From contig JASLCG010000144.1 in the NCBI GenBank assembly GCA_030151885.1, forward strand, positions 1 to 12,816: DNA of 12,816 bases. Reading direction: 5' to 3'. The stretch comes from Bacteroides sp. (GTDB lineage Bacteria; Bacteroidota; Bacteroidia; Bacteroidales; Bacteroidaceae). Position 1 is the stretch's first letter, and each line of letters opens with the position of its first letter. The position numbers were made by a program, and so were the translations under genes. The notes beneath the pieces were generated by a model, which was not told the DNA's origin, did not search any database, and saw nothing but the letters and a program-made list of their open reading frames with translations. Positions 7,074 through 12,816 of the stretch are shown here, one piece after another.

Positions 7074-7765
7074 GTTTTTTTGAGAATCAATTTTTTCTAT
7101 TAGCAATTACATTCGTACTATTTTTCTATGCAAAATTGCTACAAAAGAAGACTAAAATATTACTTCTAAATCCAATATTAATAACCATTGTTATACTGAT
7201 AGTTTTTCTTAAAACCTTCAATATTAGTTATGAAACTTATAATGAAGGAGGTAAGTTAATAGAGTTCTGGCTAAAACCAGCTGTTGTAGCACTTGGTGTA
7301 CCTCTTTATCTACAACTAGAAACTATAAAGAAGCAATTTATTCCTATACTAGTTTCTCAACTAGCAGGAAGTATTATAGGAGTAATTTCTGTAGTTGGTT
7401 TAGCTAAGATTTTTGGAGCTTCACAAGCTGTTATTTTATCATTAGCACCCAAATCTGTTACTACCCCCATAGCTATGGAAGTAACTAAATCTATTGGTGG
7501 CATTCCATCTTTAACAGCAGCTGTTGTTGTTTGTGTTGGTTTACTAGGAGCGATTATAGGATTTAAAACACTAAAGCTTATGAAGGTAAATAGTCCTATA
7601 GCGCAAGGACTTTCTATCGGAACAGCTGCTCATGCTGTAGGTACATCAACTGCTATGGATATCAGTAAAAAATATGGCGCATATGCAAGTTTAGGACTAA
7701 CTTTAAACGGAATTTTAACTGCCATATTAACCCCTATAATTTTAAAATTGATGCATATTTTATAA
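7070..7765 (+). CDS. lrgB: LrgB/CidB family membrane protein
   Basis: This inner-membrane partner of LrgA has 231 residues, the usual size of the family (E. coli YohK is similar). It has several hydrophobic segments, the first at about 8-22. Diagnostic stretches are K-P-A-V-V-A-L-G-V-P-L-Y (69-80), L-A-P-K-S-V-T-T-P-I-A (124-134) and G-T-A-A-H-A-V-G-T-S-T-A (184-195), the conserved loops of the LrgB family. The first in-frame ATG is at 7040, but ATG 7070 gives the family-length protein and a 4-bp ATGA overlap with lrgA, so it is preferred. The LrgAB pair probably forms one transporter complex. Whether it moves pyruvate, glycolate or another small carboxylate, or modulates lysis, cannot be decided here. 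The divergent pta-ackA operon makes an overflow-metabolite role attractive. Confidence 0.92.
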   Translation: MSFFENQFFLLAITFVLFFYAKLLQKKTKILLLNPILITIVILIVFLKTFNISYETYNEGGKLIEFWLKPAVVALGVPLYLQLETIKKQFIPILVSQLAGSIIGVISVVGLAKIFGASQAVILSLAPKSVTTPIAMEVTKSIGGIPSLTAAVVVCVGLLGAIIGFKTLKLMKVNSPIAQGLSIGTAAHAVGTSTAMDISKKYGAYASLGLTLNGILTAILTPIILKLMHIL

Positions 7766-7790
7766 CAAAAGCACTCTCTTTTTGTTATAA
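7760..7790. repeat. 11-bp inverted repeat overlapping the lrgB stop
   Basis: Bases 7760-7770 (TTATAACAAAA) pair perfectly with 7780-7790 around a 9-base loop, and the lrgB stop codon lies inside the left arm. The stem is AT-rich and is not followed by a T run on either strand, so it is not a classical terminator. It may protect the lrgAB mRNA 3' end or weaken read-through into the DUF2156 gene. Alternatively it may be part of a TTATAA repeat array (see findings). Confidence 0.5.
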
Positions 7791-7818
7791 TAAATAGCAA
7801 AAGACAACGTTATAACAT

Positions 7819-8739
7819 ATGATACAATTTAAAGACATAGAACTATCTGACAGAGAAGCCATAACAGGTATAACAATGAAAAGTCCAAGAAGAAATTGTG
7901 ATTTATCATTTTCAAACCTTTGTAGTTGGAGATTCTTGTATGATACACAATACGCTATTAAAGATGGTTTTCTTTTTTTCAAATTTTGGGCTAATGGAGA
8001 ATTGGCATATATGATGCCTGTAGGAAGTGGTAACTTAAAAGCTGCTATTGTTGAGCTAATTCAAGACTCAAATAGAGAGGGAAAACCATTTAGAATGCTT
8101 GGTGTATGCCAAAACATGAGAGGAGATTTAGAAGAGATATTACCTAATAAGTTTGCTTTTGTAACAAGCAACGATTATGCAGACTATTTATACTTGCGTG
8201 AAGATTTGATGACTTTAAAAGGTAAAAAGTTTCAATCTAAAAGGAATCATGTTAATAAGTTTAAACGCTTATACCCTGACTATGAGTATGCAGAAATTAC
8301 TCCTGACAATATAGATGAATGTTTGAAGTTGGAAGAAGAGTGGTGTAAAGTTAATGACTGCCATAAGTTTGAGGGTACAGGCAATGAGCGAAGAGCCCTT
8401 ACCTATGCACTTAAAAATTTCAATGAAATAGGACTTACAGGAGGACTTATAAGAGTTAATGGCAAAATTGTAGCTTTTACGTTTGGTATGCCAATTAACG
8501 AGGATACTTTTGGAACTCATGTAGAAAAAGCAGATACGACAATAGAAGGTGCGTACAACATCATTAACCAAGAGTTTGCGAAGCATATTCCTAGCCAATA
8601 CACATACATAAATAGAGAAGAAGATTTAGGTATACCTGGCTTAAGGAAAGCAAAACAGTCTTATAACCCTACTATACTTCTTAAAAAAAGTGTTGTAAAT
8701 TTAATTAAAGAAGGACCTGTAGATCCACTTGAATGGTAG
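7819..8739 (+). CDS. DUF2156 domain protein (phosphatidylglycerol lysyltransferase C-terminal-like)
   Basis: This 306-residue soluble protein consists of the double-GNAT fold of DUF2156, the domain that in MprF-type lipid synthases transfers amino acids from aminoacyl-tRNA. Here it stands alone, without the membrane flippase part. Typical family stretches are S-F-S-N-L-C-S-W-R (30-38), K-K-F-Q-S-K-R-N-H-V-N-K-F (136-148), G-G-L-I-R-V-N-G-K-I-V-A-F (208-220), and the conserved C-terminal I-N-R-E-E-D-L-G-I-P-G-L-R-K-A-K (264-279). The substrate is unknown. It could modify a lipid head group, a peptide or a small metabolite. It starts 53 bp after lrgB and ends 3 bp before the GNAT gene, so the pair is probably cotranslated. 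The family assignment is firm; any function is inference. Confidence 0.85.
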   Translation: MIQFKDIELSDREAITGITMKSPRRNCDLSFSNLCSWRFLYDTQYAIKDGFLFFKFWANGELAYMMPVGSGNLKAAIVELIQDSNREGKPFRMLGVCQNMRGDLEEILPNKFAFVTSNDYADYLYLREDLMTLKGKKFQSKRNHVNKFKRLYPDYEYAEITPDNIDECLKLEEEWCKVNDCHKFEGTGNERRALTYALKNFNEIGLTGGLIRVNGKIVAFTFGMPINEDTFGTHVEKADTTIEGAYNIINQEFAKHIPSQYTYINREEDLGIPGLRKAKQSYNPTILLKKSVVNLIKEGPVDPLEW

Positions 8740-8742
8740 TTT

Positions 8743-9768
8743 ATGAAGAAAAAGGAGCAAGCAAAAAAATTATGGGATCTTTGCTTTAACGATGATCCAG
8801 CATTTACAGACTTATATTTTAAAAAAAGATATACTGACAACAATACTATTGCACTTTCTGAACAAGGTGCTATAGTATCTGTTATGCAGTTATTATCTTA
8901 CCCTTTAACCTATAGGCAACATGTTCTTCCTAGCTCATACGTTTCTGGGGCATGTACAGATCCAAAAATGCGTGGCAAAGGGTTAATGTCAAAACTCCTC
9001 AAGAAAGCTTTAGGTAGATTGTATAAGCAAGGTATTCCTATTTGCACTCTTATACCTGCCCACGATTGGTTGTTTGACTATTATGGAAATAGTGGCTTTT
9101 CAACTCTATTCTACAACTCTTTTACGACTGGTGATGTTAACAACATAAAAATCAGTAACAAAGACTTTTTAGTGGCCATAGAGGATGAGTATTCTCCCAA
9201 CTCTTATGAATATTTAGAGAAGAAGCTTTTGCAAAAGGAGTGCTCTATATTACATACAAAAGATGACTACGAAGTCATTTTAGAAGACCTTAAACTAGCG
9301 GGTGGTAAGGTAATAACTGCCTATTATCTAGGTAATATTGTTGGTATAACAATAGCCTATCTTAATAGTGAAGCATCTACTGTTTATATAAACGAGTTGC
9401 AATATGATAATGAGTCTATTAAAGAGTTCCTTATCTATAAAAGCTGTGATTATTTTAATACTGACAAATTTCATATTACTCACCATGCCAATCTAGACCA
9501 AGGAGATCCTTTTGGAATGTTAAGGGTAGTTAGAGCATTGGATATGATTAATTTATACGCCTCTGAAAATCCGCATATAAAACAAGAATTCTACTTAAAA
9601 GACTCTATTATAAAAGAAAATACGGGCTATTATAACGTATCAAATGGATCTGTTAAGTTTATTAGTTGTAATACTAATGATAAAAAAATCAGAGAAATTT
9701 CTATTAATGAGCTAGCTACACTTCTATTTAATAAGCTACATCCATATATGAGTCTAATGTTAGACTAG
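8743..9768 (+). CDS. GNAT-family N-acetyltransferase, Eis-like
   Basis: This 341-residue protein has an N-terminal GNAT domain with the acetyl-CoA-binding loop around 71-90: C-T-D-P-K-M-R-G-K-G-L-M, where R77-G78-K79-G80 is the R-x-x-G-type pyrophosphate loop. It is followed by C-T-L-I-P-A-H-D-W-L-F-D-Y-Y and a conserved G-F (118-119), as in Eis-type acetyltransferases. A second GNAT-like half spans roughly 140-270, and the C-terminal 70 residues resemble the sterol-carrier-like tail of Eis proteins. Eis enzymes acetylate amines such as aminoglycosides or peptides, but the target here is unknown. The start ATG lies 3 bp after the DUF2156 stop codon, which suggests translational coupling. The gene converges with cdaA, leaving a gap of only 4 bp. 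Confidence 0.83.
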   Translation: MKKKEQAKKLWDLCFNDDPAFTDLYFKKRYTDNNTIALSEQGAIVSVMQLLSYPLTYRQHVLPSSYVSGACTDPKMRGKGLMSKLLKKALGRLYKQGIPICTLIPAHDWLFDYYGNSGFSTLFYNSFTTGDVNNIKISNKDFLVAIEDEYSPNSYEYLEKKLLQKECSILHTKDDYEVILEDLKLAGGKVITAYYLGNIVGITIAYLNSEASTVYINELQYDNESIKEFLIYKSCDYFNTDKFHITHHANLDQGDPFGMLRVVRALDMINLYASENPHIKQEFYLKDSIIKENTGYYNVSNGSVKFISCNTNDKKIREISINELATLLFNKLHPYMSLMLD

Positions 9769-9779
9769 TTACCTAGTCT
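9751..9779. repeat. Overlapping inverted repeats at the GNAT/cdaA convergence
   Basis: Two hairpins share one arm. AGTCTAA (9751-9757) pairs with TTAGACT (9760-9766), and AGACTAG (9762-9768) pairs with CTAGTCT (9773-9779) around a TTAC loop. The second contains both stop codons: TAG at 9766-9768 on the plus strand and TAG (complement of 9773-9775) on the minus strand. Both open frames end in Asp-stop (GAC TAG). No T run follows, so it is only a weak candidate for a bidirectional terminator. Confidence 0.55.
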
Positions 9780-10534
9780 TTAGTAAGCATTCCCTCTAAT
9801 TCTTCAGCACTTAGTTTTAAATAAAACTGTCCTTGATAAGCTACAGATATAGAACCTGTCTCTTCCGAAACGACGATAGCCATAGCATCGGTTTCTTGCG
9901 ATACTCCCATGGCAGCCCTGTGTCTTAAACCTAAGTCCTTAGGAATATTACGATCATGAGATACTGGCAATATGCAACCTGCGGCACGTATAAGCTTATG
10001 ATCAATAATCATTGCTCCATCATGCAAAGGGCTGTTTTTAAAAAATATATTTTCTATCAGTCTCTGATTTATAATTGCATCAATCTCTTCGCCTGTATCT
10101 ACTATATCATCTAGCGGATAAGACTTCTCCATAACAATTAAAGCACCTACCTTCTGTTTACTCATATTCATACAAGCCATTACAATAGGTAGTAAGTAGT
10201 CGTGATCAACTGTGGCTTTTTGACTTCCTGCAAAGAACTTTATTAGTTTCTTAACATTCCTATGCGAGCCTAAGGTTAATAGGAACTGTCTTATTTCTGC
10301 TTGAAACAGTATAACTAAGGCAACTGCAGCTACACTTGCTAACTGCCCAATAATTGTTCCTAGTAGTCTCATTTCCAATTTAGAAACTACGTACCAGATT
10401 ACTACTAAAACAAGAATTCCTATAAAAAGATTTAACGAGCCCGAAGACTTCATCAACTTATATGTATAATATAGTAATGCTGCAACTAATAAGATATCAA
10501 GTATATCCTTTACTCCAAATTCTAAAAATCCCAT
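9773..10534 (-). CDS. cdaA: Membrane diadenylate cyclase (CdaA/DacA)
   Basis: This enzyme condenses two ATP into the second messenger c-di-AMP. At 253 residues it is close to the family length of about 270. Residues about 10-27, 34-50 and 58-77 are three hydrophobic membrane segments, followed by a short linker and the cytoplasmic DAC (DisA_N) domain from about 110 to 240. The active-site motifs are intact: H171-D-G-A (171-174) and R-H-R (204-206), with A-A-M-G and the S-E-E-T-G stretch (223-227) downstream. In Firmicutes, cdaA is followed by the regulator cdaR (YbbR) and glmM; here neither is present. Instead cdaA lies 18 bp downstream of folP and is probably cotranscribed with it. c-di-AMP commonly controls potassium and osmolyte transport and cell-wall homeostasis. 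The target here is not visible. Confidence 0.95.
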   Translation of the reverse strand: MGFLEFGVKDILDILLVAALLYYTYKLMKSSGSLNLFIGILVLVVIWYVVSKLEMRLLGTIIGQLASVAAVALVILFQAEIRQFLLTLGSHRNVKKLIKFFAGSQKATVDHDYLLPIVMACMNMSKQKVGALIVMEKSYPLDDIVDTGEEIDAIINQRLIENIFFKNSPLHDGAMIIDHKLIRAAGCILPVSHDRNIPKDLGLRHRAAMGVSQETDAMAIVVSEETGSISVAYQGQFYLKLSAEELEGMLTKD

Positions 10535-10552
10535 AGTCCCTTTGTATTAAAA

Positions 10553-11410
10553 TCAAATAGCAGTTTCTTGTTTCATTTTTCCCACCAGCTTTACAGCTTC
10601 AACGGCCTCTTTAACATCATGAACACGTAATATATTTGCACCTCTGTCTAATGCTAATGTGTTTAATATTGTTGTTCCATTTAAGGCCTCTTCGGCAGAA
10701 GTATCTAAAAAATTATATATCATTGACTTACGAGAAATCCCAACTAGTATAGGCAATTCAAAAATAGAAAACTCATTCAAATGTCCCATTAGTTCATAAT
10801 TATGAGAGATTGTTTTACCAAAACCGAAGCCCGGATCTAAAATTATATCTTTAACTCCTAAGCTGTTTAATTCGCCTACTTTTTTACCAAAATACTCAAA
10901 AACCTCTTTTATAAAGTGTACATAGGTAGGATTAGATTGCATATTCTGTGGAGTCCCTTTCATATGCATTATAATATAAGGCACATTTAATTGTGCCATT
11001 GTTTTAAACATACATGGATCCATTTCTCCTGCTGCAATATCATTGATCATTGCTACACCATACTCTTCTACACACATTTTAGCTACATCTGCCCTAAAAG
11101 TATCGACAGAGACAATTGCATCTGGAGCTTCTTTAAAAATAATAGACAAGCCTTTTCTCAACCTATCCATCTCTTCTTGTATCGTAATATGCTTTGCATT
11201 AGGTCTAGAGGAATATGCCCCAACATCAATAATCTCTCCACCTTGTGCTAAAATTTCATGTGTCCTTTGTCGAATAGCTCCTTCTGTTTCTGTTCGACTT
11301 GCTTGATAAAAAGAGTCTGGAGTTACATTTAATATTCCCATAACTCTTGGAGTAGTTAAATCTAATAAATGACCTTTAACATTGATATATTGGACTTTGG
11401 AATTTTTCAT
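10553..11410 (-). CDS. folP: Dihydropteroate synthase
   Basis: This cytoplasmic TIM-barrel enzyme joins 6-hydroxymethyl-7,8-dihydropterin pyrophosphate and p-aminobenzoate to dihydropteroate in folate synthesis. It has 285 residues, the usual length. Visible motifs: M-G-I-L-N-V-T-P-D-S-F (24-34); D-V-G-A-Y-S-S-R-P (62-70), the counterpart of the better-known DIGGESTRP loop; S-V-D-T (101-104); M-I-N-D-I (121-125); M-H-M-K-G-T-P-Q-N-M-Q (148-158); D-P-G-F-G-F-G-K-T (192-200); G-I-S-R-K-S (224-229); and R-V-H-D-V (262-266). All catalytic loops are present. Sulfonamides bind this enzyme; I see no obvious insertion that would mark a resistant variant. It heads the folP-cdaA pair and is divergent from murF. 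Confidence 0.98.
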   Translation of the reverse strand: MKNSKVQYINVKGHLLDLTTPRVMGILNVTPDSFYQASRTETEGAIRQRTHEILAQGGEIIDVGAYSSRPNAKHITIQEEMDRLRKGLSIIFKEAPDAIVSVDTFRADVAKMCVEEYGVAMINDIAAGEMDPCMFKTMAQLNVPYIIMHMKGTPQNMQSNPTYVHFIKEVFEYFGKKVGELNSLGVKDIILDPGFGFGKTISHNYELMGHLNEFSIFELPILVGISRKSMIYNFLDTSAEEALNGTTILNTLALDRGANILRVHDVKEAVEAVKLVGKMKQETAI

Positions 11411-11431
11411 ATTATTTCTACTTTATACCTA

Positions 11432-11439
11432 CAAATGTA
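11432..11439 (-). promoter_or_regulatory. Bacteroidota -7 promoter element for folP-cdaA
   Basis: The minus strand reads TACATTTG, a full TAnnTTTG match, ending 21 bp before the folP ATG. A -33 TTTG is not evident at the expected distance. The short leader this implies is consistent with a translation start at the first ATG. Confidence 0.6.
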
Positions 11440-11558
11440 ATTAAAATAAGAATATGATTGCTTCTTAAAACTTATTAAACTACCATTAAAGCAAGACTAC
11501 TACAAGATACTGAAAAAGGTTTTACACTAAAAGATGAATAGTTCTTCTCTTTTAATAG

Positions 11559-11566
11559 TACATTTG
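11559..11566 (+). promoter_or_regulatory. Bacteroidota -7 promoter element for murF
   Basis: TACATTTG occurs here on the plus strand, the same octamer as the folP element on the other strand, and ends 33 bp before the murF ATG. A 7-bp inverted repeat (TAAAAGA at 11528-11534, TCTTTTA at 11548-11554) sits just upstream, in the expected -33 to -7 spacer, and may be chance. Confidence 0.6.
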
Positions 11567-11599
11567 TAATCTTATAAATAGCATAAAATCATAAGAGTT

Positions 11600-12816
11600 A
11601 TGAACTTAGAAAGTTTATATAAAATATACTTAGAATGCGAAGGGACTGTTGCTACTGATAGCCGTTCATGCCCTAAAGATTCTCTTTTTTTCGCACTAAA
11701 AGGAGATAAGTTTGATGGCAATAAATATGCTTTAAATGCATTAGAGTGTGGAGCTAAGTATGCAGTCGTAGATAATCCCAATATTCTATCTAAAAGTGAG
11801 AAATTTATATTGGTTGAAGATAGTTTACAGACTCTTCAAGAGTTAGCCAAGTTACATAGGAGAATATTAAAAACTCCTATTATTGGAATAACAGGGACTA
11901 ATGGTAAGACTACAACTAAAGAACTAATTGCTAATGTACTAAGTACAAAATACTGTATTCAATACACAAAAGGAAATTTAAATAATCACATAGGAGTGCC
12001 ACTAACTTTACTTAGCATTAAACCTGAACATGGAATAGCTGTAGTTGAAATGGGTGCTAACCATCCTGGAGAAATAGCATTTTTATGTAATATTGTAGAA
12101 CCCGACTATGGCATTATTACTAATGTTGGAAAAGCTCATTTAGAGGGCTTTGGGTCTTTTGAAGGGGTTGTTAAAACTAAAGGAGAACTTTATAACTACT
12201 TGGCTAAACGTACAGATACGACTGTTTTTATAGACTCCGATAATAAAATTCTTAGAGACATTATAGCTCCTAGTCTAAGAAAAATTAGCTATGGAACACA
12301 TAATGGTGATATAATTGGAAGGGTAGAAGAAAACTCTTTTACTCTAACATTCAACTGGAAAGAGAGTGAAAAAGAAGAAATACACTATGTAGAGACTCAA
12401 CTTGTTGGAAACTATAACCTTCAAAATGCTCTTGCATCTATAGCTATAGGACGCTTCTTTGACATTAGTATTAAAGATATCAACAATGCATTAACAACTT
12501 ACACGCCACAAAATAATCGTTCTCAGTTTAAGAAAACATCATACAATGATTTGATTATAGATGCATATAATGCAAACCCTACAAGTATGACAGCAGCCTT
12601 AACCAACTTTCTTAATATAAGTAAAAGTAATAAAGTTGCAATTATAGGAGATATGAAAGAGTTGGGTAAGGATAGTTTATCTGAACACCAAACAGTAATT
12701 AACTTACTGACAAAAAACAAATCTGATAAAGAAGTCATTTTAGTAGGTGAAGAGTTTGGACACACTTTACATAACTTTAAGCATTATAACAGTGTAAACG
12801 AGCTTTATACTGAGTT
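11600..12816 (+). CDS. murF: UDP-N-acetylmuramoyl-tripeptide--D-alanyl-D-alanine ligase, 3' end cut by the window
   Basis: This cytoplasmic Mur ligase uses ATP to add D-Ala-D-Ala to the UDP-MurNAc tripeptide. The frame stays open from ATG 11600 to the window edge, giving 405 complete codons; the family is usually about 430-450 residues, so a few dozen are missing. An N-terminal substrate-binding domain occupies about 1-85, with T-D-S-R-S (19-23) and L-F-F-A-L-K-G (29-35). The ATP P-loop is G-T-N-G-K-T-T (99-105, Lys103), followed by K-G-N-L-N-N-H-I-G-V-P (124-134), E-M-G-A-N-H-P-G-E-I (150-159), and N-V-G-K-A-H-L-E (175-182). The probable carbamylated lysine is K194 in T-K-G-E-L. D-A-Y-N-A-N-P-T-S-M (321-330) and G-D-M-K-E-L-G (350-356) mark the C-terminal domain. 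In some Bacteroidota MurF is fused to alanine racemase; the cut prevents seeing that here. Confidence 0.95.
   Translation, partial: MNLESLYKIYLECEGTVATDSRSCPKDSLFFALKGDKFDGNKYALNALECGAKYAVVDNPNILSKSEKFILVEDSLQTLQELAKLHRRILKTPIIGITGTNGKTTTKELIANVLSTKYCIQYTKGNLNNHIGVPLTLLSIKPEHGIAVVEMGANHPGEIAFLCNIVEPDYGIITNVGKAHLEGFGSFEGVVKTKGELYNYLAKRTDTTVFIDSDNKILRDIIAPSLRKISYGTHNGDIIGRVEENSFTLTFNWKESEKEEIHYVETQLVGNYNLQNALASIAIGRFFDISIKDINNALTTYTPQNNRSQFKKTSYNDLIIDAYNANPTSMTAALTNFLNISKSNKVAIIGDMKELGKDSLSEHQTVINLLTKNKSDKEVILVGEEFGHTLHNFKHYNSVNELYTE

Noticed and set aside
8269..8843. Minus-strand open frames under the DUF2156 and GNAT genes
   Set aside because: They are antisense to conserved coding sequence, with no motif, promoter or neighbour to support them.

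Overview
The window looks like chromosomal DNA of a low-GC member of the Bacteroidota, most likely the order Bacteroidales. Start codons lack a clear Shine-Dalgarno sequence. Several intergenic regions carry the Bacteroidota -7 promoter element TAnnTTTG (6704, 6528 on the minus strand, 11432 on the minus strand, 11559). The gene content is also typical: a pta-ackA pair, a folP-cdaA pair, and lrgAB followed by a DUF2156 and a GNAT gene. I see no mobile element, CRISPR array, tRNA or rRNA. All genes look intact except the last, which runs off the right edge.

Left block (42-4176), glycerol use. A DeoR/GlpR-type repressor on the minus strand is divergent, across a 358-bp gap, from a three-gene plus-strand operon: glycerol kinase (glpK), glycerol facilitator (glpF) and a small secreted beta-barrel-like protein. 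Together they suggest a path from the outer membrane through the inner membrane to glycerol-3-phosphate, with the repressor as the probable local sensor. The glycerol-3-phosphate dehydrogenase is not in the window. A 17-bp hairpin at 4188-4225 separates this operon from the convergent ackA.

Middle block (4252-9768), acetate energy metabolism and overflow. pta and ackA (minus strand) convert acetyl-CoA to acetate and ATP. They are divergent from lrgA-lrgB (plus strand), two membrane proteins of a family now linked to export or import of small carboxylates as well as to cell lysis control. The 246-bp gap between them holds a promoter element for each side and a 14-bp FNR/CRP-like inverted repeat. 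Downstream of lrgAB lie a DUF2156 protein and an Eis-like acetyltransferase only 3 bp apart. Their substrates cannot be told from sequence.

Right block (9773-12816), folate, c-di-AMP and cell wall. folP and the membrane diadenylate cyclase gene cdaA form a minus-strand pair. folP is divergent from murF (peptidoglycan precursor ligase, truncated at the edge), and each side has the same TACATTTG promoter octamer.

No clearly new system is evident. The points most worth following up are the barrel protein in the glycerol operon, the FNR-like site between pta-ackA and lrgAB, the paired acyltransferase genes, and the overlapping hairpins at the GNAT/cdaA convergence.
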